64,000 bases of DNA from G965215145 sp965215145 (GTDB taxonomy: Bacteria; Bacteroidota; Rhodothermia; Rhodothermales; JANQRZ01): assembly GCA_965215145.1 (NCBI GenBank), contig OZ244038.1, forward strand, positions 3,038,001 to 3,102,000. Direction: 5' to 3'. Below the pieces are notes generated by a model. The model worked only from the letters and a program-made list of their open reading frames with translations. It did not search any database and had not been told where the DNA came from. The number at the start of each line of letters is the position of its first letter. Position 1 is the first letter of the stretch. The translations under genes and the position numbers were made by a program. Below, in pieces: positions 32,860 to 40,836 of the stretch.

Positions 32860-34339
32860 CCGCCTCCTCCTGGCCGCCGTCGCCCTGATGTTCGCCGGCT
32901 GCGCCAGCGTCCGCCCCGAGGCCGCCCGCGACGACGTGCAGGCCACGCTCGCCGAGCGCTCGGACTACCGGGCGACGTGGGTCACCGACGCCGCCGAGGA
33001 CGACCGCGTCGAGGCCGCCGTCGCCGCGCTCCTGGCCGACTCCCTCACGGCCGAGGCCGCCGTGCAGGTCGCCCTCCTCAACAACCGCCGCCTCCAGGCG
33101 ACCTACGAGGACCTCGGCGTGGCGCAGGCCGCGCTGGTCCAGGCCGGCCTCCTCGCCAACCCCGTCTTCGGCGCGCGGGCGCTGTGGGCGTTGGAGGAGG
33201 GCGGCCCGCCCGACCTCGGGTTCAACGCCGCCTTCCACTTCCTCGACGTGTTCTACCGCCCGCTACGGAGGGCCGTGGCGCGGAGCGAGTACGAGGCCGC
33301 GAGGTACCGCGTGGCCGGCGCCGTGCTCGACCTTGCCGCCCGCACCCGTGCCGCCTACGTCCGCGCCCAGGCAGACCAGGCCCGGCTCGCGATGCAGCGG
33401 CGCGTCGTCGAGAACGCCGAGGCCAGCTACACCGCCTCGGTGCTGCTGCGCGAGGCGGGGAACGTGCCGGCCGTGGACCTCCTCGCCGAGCAGGCGCTGT
33501 TCGAGCAGGCCCGCCTCGACCTGCTGCTGGCCGAGGGCGCGGCCGTCGAGAGCCGCGAGGCGCTCGTCCGCCTGATGGGCCTCTTCGGCGAGCGGACCGC
33601 CATCGTGTTGCCCGGCACGCTCCCGCCCGTGCCCGCCGAGAGCCCCGCCCGGTTCGTCCGGACCGCGGCCACCGACGCGGCCGGTCTGCCGGTGACGGTG
33701 GTAGACGCGGCCGCGCTGGAGGGGGCTGCCGTCGCCGCGAGCCTCGACCTCGCCGCCGCGCGGCAGGACGTCGAGGCCACCGCCCGCCGCCTCGGCCTCG
33801 CCGGCGTCGAGGGCCTCCTCCCCGAGCTTAAGATCGGCGGGGAGGTCGAGCGGGAGGTCGAAGATCCCGCTCGCGGGGAGGGCGAGTGGGAGGCTGGCCC
33901 GGAGGTGGAACTCGTGCTGCCGCTGTTCGACCAGGGGCAGGCCCGCCGCGCTGCCGCCCGGGCTATGCTCCGGCAGGCCCGCGCCCGCTACTACGCCACC
34001 GCCGTCGAGGTCCGCTCGGCCGCGCGGACGCTGGCGCAGCGGCTGGCGACTACGCGTCGCGCCGCGCTCCACTACCAGACGGCCGTGCTCCCCCTCCGCG
34101 CCGAGCTCGTCCGGCAGACGCTGCTCCAGTACAACGCCATGCAGACCGGCGTCTTCGGCGTGCTCCAGGCGCAACTGCTGGAGACGCAGGCCGCCCGGCA
34201 GTACTTCGACGCGCTCGCCGCCTACTGGGAGACCCGCGCCGACCTCGATCTCCTCCTCCAGGGCCGGCTGCCGTCGCTCGACGGTGCTGGCCTCGCCCCC
34301 TCCGCCGGCGCCTCCCCCATGCGCACCGACGACCACTGA
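32852..34339 (+). CDS. TolC-family outer-membrane lipoprotein (copper operon), 495 aa
   Basis: Signal MSSRLLLAAVALMFAGCASV with lipobox AGC. SLTAEAAVQVALLNNRRLQATYEDLGVAQAALVQAGLLANPVFG opens the first TolC repeat (about residues 65-110). A second repeat starts near 295 (SLDLAAARQDVEATARRLGLAGVEGLLPELKIGGEVERE), and both have long coiled-coil helices (ARAMLRQARARYYATAVEVRSAARTLAQRL). TolC proteins form the exit duct of efflux pumps. No RND pump or adaptor is adjacent, so its inner-membrane partner is elsewhere or absent. The ATG overlaps the previous stop by 8 bases. Confidence 0.88.
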   Translation: MSSRLLLAAVALMFAGCASVRPEAARDDVQATLAERSDYRATWVTDAAEDDRVEAAVAALLADSLTAEAAVQVALLNNRRLQATYEDLGVAQAALVQAGLLANPVFGARALWALEEGGPPDLGFNAAFHFLDVFYRPLRRAVARSEYEAARYRVAGAVLDLAARTRAAYVRAQADQARLAMQRRVVENAEASYTASVLLREAGNVPAVDLLAEQALFEQARLDLLLAEGAAVESREALVRLMGLFGERTAIVLPGTLPPVPAESPARFVRTAATDAAGLPVTVVDAAALEGAAVAASLDLAAARQDVEATARRLGLAGVEGLLPELKIGGEVEREVEDPARGEGEWEAGPEVELVLPLFDQGQARRAAARAMLRQARARYYATAVEVRSAARTLAQRLATTRRAALHYQTAVLPLRAELVRQTLLQYNAMQTGVFGVLQAQLLETQAARQYFDALAAYWETRADLDLLLQGRLPSLDGAGLAPSAGASPMRTDDH

Positions 34340-34350
34340 CCTCGACCCCG

Positions 34351-35733
34351 ATGAACCGCCGCCAGATGCTCGCCGCGAGCGCCGCCGCCCTCGGGGGCGC
34401 CGCGCTCGCCCCCGCCCGCCGCGCCGTCGCCCTCCCCACCGAGGTGGACGCCGACCGGCTCCGCCGCGCCGCCGAAGCCGCACGCCGTCCCGCTTCCGGA
34501 TCGCCTGCCGTGGCGCCCGCCCCCGGCCGCTCCCTCGTCACGCCCTACGAGGGCGACCGCCCGCCGCGCGTCGTGACGCCCAACGGCTCGGCCCTCACCG
34601 GCCGCCGCGCCGCCGACGGCGCGTGGGTCTACCACCTCCGCGCCGAGGAGGTCATGCACGAGTTCGCCCCCGGCCTGACGGCAACGTGTTGGGGCTACAA
34701 CGGCCAGGTCCACGGCCCGACCTTCGAGGCCATCGAGGGCGACCGCGTCCGGGTCTACGTCACCAACGACCTCCCCGTCGCCACGACGGTGCACTGGCAC
34801 GGGTTCTTCCTCCCGAACGGGATGGACGGCGTGGGCGGGCTGAACCAGGAGGCGATCCCCCCCGGCGCCACGTTCCGCTACGAGTTCCCGATCCGCCAGA
34901 ACGGGACGTTCATGTACCACAGCCACCACGACGAGATGACCCAGATCGCCCTCGGGCTCACGGGGATGTTCGTCGTCCACAAGCGCGGGCGGGACGACGT
35001 CGATCGGGACTTCGCCATCATGCTGCACGAGTGGCTCATCGAGCCCGGCACGAGCCGGCCGGACCCCAACGCGATGGCGGACTTCAACGTGCTCACGATG
35101 AACGCCCGCGCCTTCCCCGGCACGGACCCCCTCGTCGTCGGGCACATGGACCGCGTCCGCATCCGGTTCGGCAACCTCTCCCCGATGGACCACCACCCGA
35201 TCCACCTCCACGGCCACTACTGGCACCTCGTGGCGACCGACGGCGGGCCGATCCCCCCGGCCGGGCAGTGGCCCGAGACGACGGTGCTCGTGCCCGTCGG
35301 GAGCACGCGGACGGTGGAGTGGACGGCCGACGCCCTCGGCGACTGGGCCATGCACTGCCACATGACGCACCACGTGATGAACCAGATGGGCCACGCGTTC
35401 CCCAACATGGTCGGCGTGGATGCTCGCCGCCTCGACCGCGCGGTGGAGCCGCTGGCGCCGGGCTACATGACGATGGGGCAGGTCGGCGGGGACGACATGG
35501 GCGCGCACGTCGAGATGGGCCACATGCCGGTGCCGGAGAACTCGATTCCGATGGTCGGCGCGGCCGGGCCGTTCGGCTACATCACGATGGGGGGGATGTA
35601 CACCAACGTGAAGGTCCGCCCGAAGCCCGTGGACTACGACGCCGACCCCGGCTGGTACGACCACCCGCCCGGCGAGGTCGCCTCGCGTGTCTCACCCGAG
35701 GAGGCCGCCCGCGACGGCGTCACCCTCTCCTGA
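34351..35733 (+). CDS. Multicopper oxidase (probable periplasmic cuprous oxidase), two-domain type, 460 aa
   Basis: A Tat-like start (MNRRQMLAASAAALGGAALAP) leads to all four copper motifs: TTVHWHGFF (about 147), MYHSHHDEM (about 190), HHPIHLHGHYWH (about 283) and MHCHMTHHVMNQMGH (about 335, with type-1 Cys and axial Met). Only about 93 residues separate the second and third motifs, shorter than in three-domain laccases, so this looks like a two-domain enzyme. The last 100 residues are Met/His-rich (YMTMGQVGGDDMGAHVEMGHM, ITMGGMYTNV), as in copper-tolerance oxidases of the CopA/CueO type. It is 11 bases after the TolC-like gene. Confidence 0.9.
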   Translation: MNRRQMLAASAAALGGAALAPARRAVALPTEVDADRLRRAAEAARRPASGSPAVAPAPGRSLVTPYEGDRPPRVVTPNGSALTGRRAADGAWVYHLRAEEVMHEFAPGLTATCWGYNGQVHGPTFEAIEGDRVRVYVTNDLPVATTVHWHGFFLPNGMDGVGGLNQEAIPPGATFRYEFPIRQNGTFMYHSHHDEMTQIALGLTGMFVVHKRGRDDVDRDFAIMLHEWLIEPGTSRPDPNAMADFNVLTMNARAFPGTDPLVVGHMDRVRIRFGNLSPMDHHPIHLHGHYWHLVATDGGPIPPAGQWPETTVLVPVGSTRTVEWTADALGDWAMHCHMTHHVMNQMGHAFPNMVGVDARRLDRAVEPLAPGYMTMGQVGGDDMGAHVEMGHMPVPENSIPMVGAAGPFGYITMGGMYTNVKVRPKPVDYDADPGWYDHPPGEVASRVSPEEAARDGVTLS

Positions 35734-35755
35734 TCCCCCCCGAACCCCCGCACCG

Positions 35756-36271
35756 ATGCGTCTGCTCCTCCTACTTACGCTCCTCACCGGGCCTGCCGCT
35801 GCGCAGCACGGCGACCATCACGGTCACCATTCCCCCTACACCGACGACGCCGCGCGCGAGGTCAAGGCGCTCTCGGCGGACGAGGCGGCCGGCCTCCTCG
35901 AAGGGCGCGGCCTCGGGCTCGCCCGCGCCGCCGAGCTCAACGGCTACCCCGGCCCGCTCCACGTCCTCGAGCTCGCCGACGCGCTGGAGCTGACGCCCGA
36001 CCAACGGGCCGAGGCCGCGCGGCTCCGGGCGGAGGTGCTCGCCAAGGCCCAGGCCCTCGGCGCCGAGGTGGTCACGGTGGAGCGGCACCTCGACCGGCTC
36101 TTCGCCGAGGGTGCGGCCACGGCCGAGGCGGTGGACCAGATCACGGCGCACCTCGCCGAAGCGCGGGGGCGGCTCCGGGCCGCACACCTCCGCGCCCACG
36201 TCGCCATGCGGGCCGCGCTGACGCCGGAGCAGGTCGCCCGCTACGCCGCGCTGCGCGGCTACACCCGCTGA
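35756..36271 (+). CDS. Periplasmic CpxP/Spy-like heavy-metal-resistance protein, 171 aa
   Basis: Signal peptide MRLLLLLTLLTGPAAA, then a His-rich mature start (QHGDHHGHHSPYTDD) likely to bind metal. Two LTxxQ-type motifs (LELTPDQRAEAARLRAEV and AALTPEQVARYAALRG) and the long amphipathic helices between them mark the Spy/CpxP/CnrX fold. Such proteins sense metals or act as periplasmic chaperones. It lies between the multicopper oxidase (22-base gap) and the DUF305 protein (27-base gap), supporting a role in copper handling. Confidence 0.82.
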   Translation: MRLLLLLTLLTGPAAAQHGDHHGHHSPYTDDAAREVKALSADEAAGLLEGRGLGLARAAELNGYPGPLHVLELADALELTPDQRAEAARLRAEVLAKAQALGAEVVTVERHLDRLFAEGAATAEAVDQITAHLAEARGRLRAAHLRAHVAMRAALTPEQVARYAALRGYTR

Positions 36272-36298
36272 ACCCCTCATCCTCCTTACCCACCCGCC

Positions 36299-37153
36299 AT
36301 GTCCTACAAGCGCTTCTTCGCCATGATCATCACCTCGACGGTGGTGATGCTCGGCCTGATGTACCTCAACACCTACGCCCTCAGCCACGTCCGGTGGAGC
36401 GAGACCCGGTTCTACATGGCCTTCGTGATGGGCGCGGCGATGGCCGTCATCATGCTCGGCTTCATGTTGAAGATGTACGAGGACCGGAGGGCCAACCTCG
36501 CCATCTTCGGCGGCAGCGTGCTCGTGTTCGCCGTCGCGCTCTGGCTCGTCCGGAGTCAGGAGACCGTGCAGGACGTGGCGTGGATGAAGGCGATGATCCC
36601 GCACCACTCCATCGCCATCCTGACGAGCGAGCGGGCCGAGATCTCGGACCCCCGCGTCCGCCGCCTCGCCGACGAGATCATCCTCGCGCAGCGCCGCGAG
36701 ATCGCCGAGATGGAGGCGCTCATCCAAGACCTCGAAGACGCGGACTACGAAGGCGGCGAGCCGATCCCGCCGTCGGTCCCGCCGGTCGAGGGCGGCTCCG
36801 AGGACGTGCCCGGCGCCCCGAGCCTCACCCTCGCCGCCGACGCGCTTCTCGGCGACGTGCTGATGGTGGACCGGGTCCGGGTGAGCTCGGACGCCTGGGT
36901 CGTGGTCCACCCCGGCGCCGGGGGCCAGCCCGACGTCGGCACCGCCCTCGGGCGCTCGTTCGTGATGCACGGGACGACGGAGCGCGTGCCCGTGGAGCTC
37001 GACGCGCCCGCCGCGCCGGGGGACACCCTCTACGCCGTGCTCCACGCCGACACCGGCGAGATCGGCGCGTTCGAGTTCGTCGGCGCGGGCGCCGATGACG
37101 CGCCGCTCCTGCGGGACGGCGCCCTGGTGGCCGAGGCGTTCGTCGTCCGCTAG
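36299..37153 (+). CDS. DUF305 membrane protein fused to a DUF7282-like domain, 284 aa
   Basis: Three membrane segments (about residues 6-27, 36-58 and 66-84) precede one DUF305 motif, WMKAMIPHHSIAILTSERAEISDPRVRRLADEII, with the paired His of this ferritin-like helical domain. After an acidic/Pro linker, about residues 175-284 read LLGDVLMVDRVRVSSDAWVVVHPG, GRSFVMHGTTERVPVELDAP, GDTLYAVLHADTGEIGAFEF, a small beta domain that resembles DUF7282. This combination is unusual to me. It is the last gene of the copper-type operon. Confidence 0.8.
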   Translation: MSYKRFFAMIITSTVVMLGLMYLNTYALSHVRWSETRFYMAFVMGAAMAVIMLGFMLKMYEDRRANLAIFGGSVLVFAVALWLVRSQETVQDVAWMKAMIPHHSIAILTSERAEISDPRVRRLADEIILAQRREIAEMEALIQDLEDADYEGGEPIPPSVPPVEGGSEDVPGAPSLTLAADALLGDVLMVDRVRVSSDAWVVVHPGAGGQPDVGTALGRSFVMHGTTERVPVELDAPAAPGDTLYAVLHADTGEIGAFEFVGAGADDAPLLRDGALVAEAFVVR

Positions 37154-37159
37154 AGTCCC

Positions 37160-37182
37160 GGTCCGCTGCTCATGAGCGGACC
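37160..37182 (+). terminator. Possible terminator of the copper-type operon
   Basis: Perfect 8-bp arms GGTCCGCT/AGCGGACC around a 7-base loop, 7 bases after the DUF305 stop. There is no T-run, and its right arm joins composite repeat copy D, so it may equally be part of that element. Confidence 0.4.
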
Positions 37183-37314
37183 CCCCGCTTCTCGGGCTAT
37201 CGCTACGCTCAGAGCCCAAGAAGCTGTCCCCCTTGTCAAGGGGGACAGTCCGGTGTAGCCTGAGCACTTCGGCTGCGCTCAGCACAGGCTCCGCGATGCA
37301 GGCCGGACGGGGCG
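37180..37314. repeat. Composite palindromic element, copy D
   Basis: It starts ACCCCCCGCTTCTCGG and contains the core hairpin CTGTCCCCCTT-GTC-AAGGGGGACAG (37224-37248, 11-bp perfect arms) and a GCCTGAGC...GCTCAGCACAGGC side stem. The right end is less conserved. The remaining 226 bases up to the DUF1800 gene at 37541 contain no gene and no promoter I can name. Confidence 0.75.
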
Positions 37315-37540
37315 TTGTAAGGTGACGACGCCACCAACGGAGCCGCGGGATGCACGAGAGGCTGTAGCGGCGGACCCGACCCGCCGCGGGGTGCCAGCCT
37401 CCTTTGGGCAGCGGTAGCGAGGACGGGGCGAGCCGAAAGCGCGCACCGAACCGCGACGCGACGCCCGCCGCGCGGTGGGCGGACGATGCTTCCGGGGCCG
37501 GTGAGACTCATTCCGGGTCTCACGTCTCGCCTGCCCTCGC

Positions 37541-39004
37541 ATGGACCGTCGCGCCTTCCTCCAGCGGCTTGCTCCCGTCGCCGAGCCGCCCCCCCCTCCC
37601 CCCCGCGTCTCGACCGGGCTTGAGCCGTTCGTCCCGTCGGCGGATGCGCCGTGGGACCAGCGCCGCGCCGCGCACCTCGTCCGCCGCACGGCCTTCGGCG
37701 TCACGCTGCCCGACCTCGCCGGCAAGCTCGCCCAGGCGCCCGGCGACGCCGTCGCCGCGCTCGTCCAGGCCGCCCTCGACCGGCCCCTCCCCGACGCCCC
37801 GTCGTGGTACGACTCGATGCCGAGCGGCAACCAGAACGTCGAGTGGACCTACGAGTGGCAGGAGGGGTGGTACCGCGAGATGCGCGCCGGGGGGCTCCGC
37901 GAGAAGATGGCGCTGTTCTGGCACAACCACTTCGTGACCGAGGCCAACACCTACGGCCTCGCGCCCTACGCCTACCAGTACCTGACGCTGCTGCGGGCCC
38001 ACGCCCTCGGCAACTTCCGCACGCTGCTGGATGAGGTGGGGAGGCTGCCGGCGATGCTGCTCTACCTCGACGGCGCCTCGAACGAGGCCGGCAACCCGAA
38101 CGAGAACTACGCCCGCGAGCTGTTCGAGCTGTTCACGATGGCCGTGGGGAACTACACGCAGGAGGACATCGAGGAGACGGCCCGCGCGCTGACGGGCTGG
38201 CGCGTGAGCGAGTCCTCCCTCTCGTCGTTCTTCGACCCCGACCGGCACGACGATGGGCAGAAGACGATCTTCGGGGAGGCAGGGACCTGGGGCTACGACG
38301 ACGTGCTCGACCTCGTCTTCCAGGAGCGCCGTGAGGAGACGGCCCGGCGAATCTGCACGAAGCTGTACCAGGCGTTCGTCTACGCCGCCCCGAACGAGGC
38401 CGTCGTGGACGGCCTGGTCGCGCAGCTCCTCGCCGACGACTTCGAGGTCGCGCCGACGCTCCAACTCCTCCTGTCGAGCGCACACTTCTTCGACGAGGCG
38501 TTCATCGGCGCGCGCATCAAAAGCCCGACGGAGCTACTCGTCGGCCTCGTCCGCGAGGCCAGCATCGAGCCGACGGACGCCGTGTGGTCGTCGTTCCGCG
38601 AGCTCGGGTTCGTGCTCGGGCAGGAGCTGCTGAACCCGCCGAACGTGGCCGGCTGGCCGGGCTACCGGACGTGGGTGACCACGGGGACGGCGCCGGAGCG
38701 GAAGGAGGTCGCGCGGCAGTCGCTCTACGGCGGGGCCGGCTTCGAGGAGTTCGACCCGCTCCCGCTCGTCGAGCAGATCACCGACCACACCAACGTCTAC
38801 GCGGTCGTCGAGGACGTGCCGGCCTTCCTGCTGGCGGCCGAGCTGCCGCAGGAGGACGCGGATTACCTCCTCGAGCTCCTCCTCGCCGGGGCGCCCTACT
38901 ACGAGTGGCCCGCCCTCGTGGCGACGACGCCGGAGACGGCCCGCGAGAGGCTCCGCGCCGCGCTCGATCACCTCTACTCCCTCCCCGAGTACCAGCTCAC
39001 CTGA
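37541..39004 (+). CDS. DUF1800 family protein, 487 aa (second pair)
   Basis: Same family as 25378: WDQRRAAHLVRRTAFGVTLPDLAGKLAQ, EKMALFWHNHFVTE, LRAHALGNFRTLLDEVGRLPAMLLYLDGASNEAGNPNENYARELFELFTM, YTQEDIEETARALTGW, DDGQKTIFGEAGTWGYDDVLDLVFQE, LLNPPNVAGWPGYRTW and the terminal LYSLPEYQLT. There is no signal peptide; the N-terminus is MDRRAFLQRLAPVAEPPPPPP. MDRRAFLQRL resembles the start of a Tat motif but no hydrophobic segment follows. It is followed after 194 bases by the DUF1501 partner. Confidence 0.88.
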   Translation: MDRRAFLQRLAPVAEPPPPPPRVSTGLEPFVPSADAPWDQRRAAHLVRRTAFGVTLPDLAGKLAQAPGDAVAALVQAALDRPLPDAPSWYDSMPSGNQNVEWTYEWQEGWYREMRAGGLREKMALFWHNHFVTEANTYGLAPYAYQYLTLLRAHALGNFRTLLDEVGRLPAMLLYLDGASNEAGNPNENYARELFELFTMAVGNYTQEDIEETARALTGWRVSESSLSSFFDPDRHDDGQKTIFGEAGTWGYDDVLDLVFQERREETARRICTKLYQAFVYAAPNEAVVDGLVAQLLADDFEVAPTLQLLLSSAHFFDEAFIGARIKSPTELLVGLVREASIEPTDAVWSSFRELGFVLGQELLNPPNVAGWPGYRTWVTTGTAPERKEVARQSLYGGAGFEEFDPLPLVEQITDHTNVYAVVEDVPAFLLAAELPQEDADYLLELLLAGAPYYEWPALVATTPETARERLRAALDHLYSLPEYQLT

Positions 39005-39198
39005 GAGTATGTCCATGAAGTCGGACACGGGCTCCAAGCGGCTGCGTCGCCCGCTTCCTTCGTTGCGCTGCCCCGCAGGGCGGGATGCAAGCACATCGCC
39101 GTAGCTCGCGCTACGGCTGCATCGCGCGCCTCGGCCCCGAGCAACTCGCTCGCTTTCGCTCCGATCCTCCTCTTCACAGACACACCCTGAGGCCGGCC
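39005..39198. other. Intergenic repeat-like sequence between the second DUF1800 and DUF1501 genes
   Basis: It contains inverted repeats TGTCC/GGACA (around 39010) and GCCGTAG-CTCGCG-CTACGGC followed by TGCATCGCGCGCCTCGG. The layout of stem-loops and absence of coding potential look like a REP-type element. Only one copy is seen in the window, so repeat status cannot be shown here. Confidence 0.35.
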
Positions 39199-40836
39199 AT
39201 GTGCGACCACCACCCCCGCCCGCCGGCTGTGGCCCCGCCGCGTCCCGACGGCCGCGCCATCGCCCTGGAGCACGGCCGCGACCACGACCGCGACCACGCG
39301 CTCTGGACCCGCCGCGACTTCGTGACCCGGACGAGCCTCGCCGCGGGCGCCGCGTTCGTCCTCGGCGGGCGGCCCGTGCAGGCCCTCAGCCACGGCTCGC
39401 TGCTGCGCCGGCTCGCCCGCTCCGGCGAGGGCCGCACGCTCGTCCTCGTCCAGATGGCCGGCGGCAACGACGGGCTCAACACCGTCGTCCCCTACACCGC
39501 CGACCCGTACTTCCAGGCCCGCCCGACCATCGCCATCCCGTCGGGGCAGGTGATCCCGCTGGGGGACGACCTCGGGCTGCACCCGGCGCTGTCGCCGCTG
39601 GAGGGGCTGTGGGACCAGGGCGAGATGGCCGTGCTCAACGCCGTCGGCTACCCGAACCACAACCTCTCGCACTTCCGCTCGACGGACATCTGGGCCTCCG
39701 GCAGCGGCGCCTCCGACGTCGTCCGCACCGGCTGGACCGGCCGCTACGTCGACGCCGAGTTCCCGGACTACGCCGGGGACCCGCCGGACTTCCCCGTCGC
39801 CCTCCGCATCGGCGGCGCCAGCCCGACGCTGCTGCGCGGGCAGGACGCCACGCTCGGGATGAGCCTCGCCAACCCCGGCCAGCTCAGCCAGCTCGCCGCC
39901 GACGGCACGCTCTACGACGAGTCCGACGTGCCCGCCACCGTCCACGGCGACGAGCTCGCGTTCGTGCGGGGGATCTATAACGCCTCGCTCCGCTACCGTG
40001 ACGCCGTCGTGGACGCCTCGGAGGCCGGGCAGAACGCGGTGGCGTACCCCGCCGGCGGGTTCGCCGAGTCGCTGGCGGTGATCGCCCGGCTCGTCAAGGG
40101 CGGCCTCGGCGCCAGGCTCTACGTCCTCCAGCTCGGCGGCTTCGACACCCACTCCGACCAGCTCAGCCGGCACCAGCAGCTCCTCGGCCGCCTCGCCGAC
40201 GGCATGGCCGCCTTCTACGCCGACCTCGCCGCCGACGCCGTGGACGAGGAGGTCCTCGCGATGACGTTCTCGGAGTTCGGCCGGAGGGTCGACGAGAACG
40301 GCTCGAACGGGACCGACCACGGGACCGCCGCCCCGCTGTTCCTCTTCGGCAGCGGCCTCAACGGCGGGCTCTACGGCGACGCCCCCGACCTCCTCGACCT
40401 CGACAACTCCGGCAACCTCCGGCACTCGACGGACTTCCGCGCGGTCTACGCCACCGTGCTGCGGCACTGGTTCGGGGTGACGGCGGCCGAGGCCGAGGCC
40501 ATCCTGTTCGGCGACTTCGAGCCGATGGGGTTCGTGGCGCAGCCCGTGGCGAACGAGCCCGCCGCCGCGCGGCCCGGCCTCGCCCTCGACGGCAACTACC
40601 CCAACCCGTTCTCGGCGGAGACGACGGTCCGGTACCGGCTCCGCGAGGGCGGCCCCGTCCGCCTCCGCGTCTTCGACATGCGGGGCCGGGAGGTCCGCAC
40701 GCTCGTGGACGCCCGGCAGGCCGCGGGCGCCCACGAGGCCCGCTTCACCGCCGGCGACCTCCCGAGCGGGACGTACCTCCTCCGCCTCGACACGGCGGCC
40801 GGCCGCGCCACCCACCCGATGACCCTCGTCCGATGA
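39199..40836 (+). CDS. DUF1501 family protein with His-rich N-terminus, Tat-like signal and C-terminal sorting domain, 545 aa
   Basis: Begins MCDHHPRPP, then ALEHGRDHDRDHALW, TRRDFVTRTSLAAGAAFVLGG (twin-arginine-like signal). The DUF1501 body has QMAGGNDGLNTVVPYT, NAVGYPNHNLSHFRSTDIWA, QLGGFDTHSDQ, MTFSEFGRRVDENGSNGTDHGTA and STDFRAVYATVLRHWFG. The C-terminal sorting domain from about residue 465 reads NYPNPFSAETTVRYRL and VRLRVFDMRGREVRTLVDA. It is paralogous to 26977, including the unusual MCDHH and His/Asp stretch. It overlaps the following WG-repeat gene by four bases (ATGA). Confidence 0.88.
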   Translation: MCDHHPRPPAVAPPRPDGRAIALEHGRDHDRDHALWTRRDFVTRTSLAAGAAFVLGGRPVQALSHGSLLRRLARSGEGRTLVLVQMAGGNDGLNTVVPYTADPYFQARPTIAIPSGQVIPLGDDLGLHPALSPLEGLWDQGEMAVLNAVGYPNHNLSHFRSTDIWASGSGASDVVRTGWTGRYVDAEFPDYAGDPPDFPVALRIGGASPTLLRGQDATLGMSLANPGQLSQLAADGTLYDESDVPATVHGDELAFVRGIYNASLRYRDAVVDASEAGQNAVAYPAGGFAESLAVIARLVKGGLGARLYVLQLGGFDTHSDQLSRHQQLLGRLADGMAAFYADLAADAVDEEVLAMTFSEFGRRVDENGSNGTDHGTAAPLFLFGSGLNGGLYGDAPDLLDLDNSGNLRHSTDFRAVYATVLRHWFGVTAAEAEAILFGDFEPMGFVAQPVANEPAAARPGLALDGNYPNPFSAETTVRYRLREGGPVRLRVFDMRGREVRTLVDARQAAGAHEARFTAGDLPSGTYLLRLDTAAGRATHPMTLVR

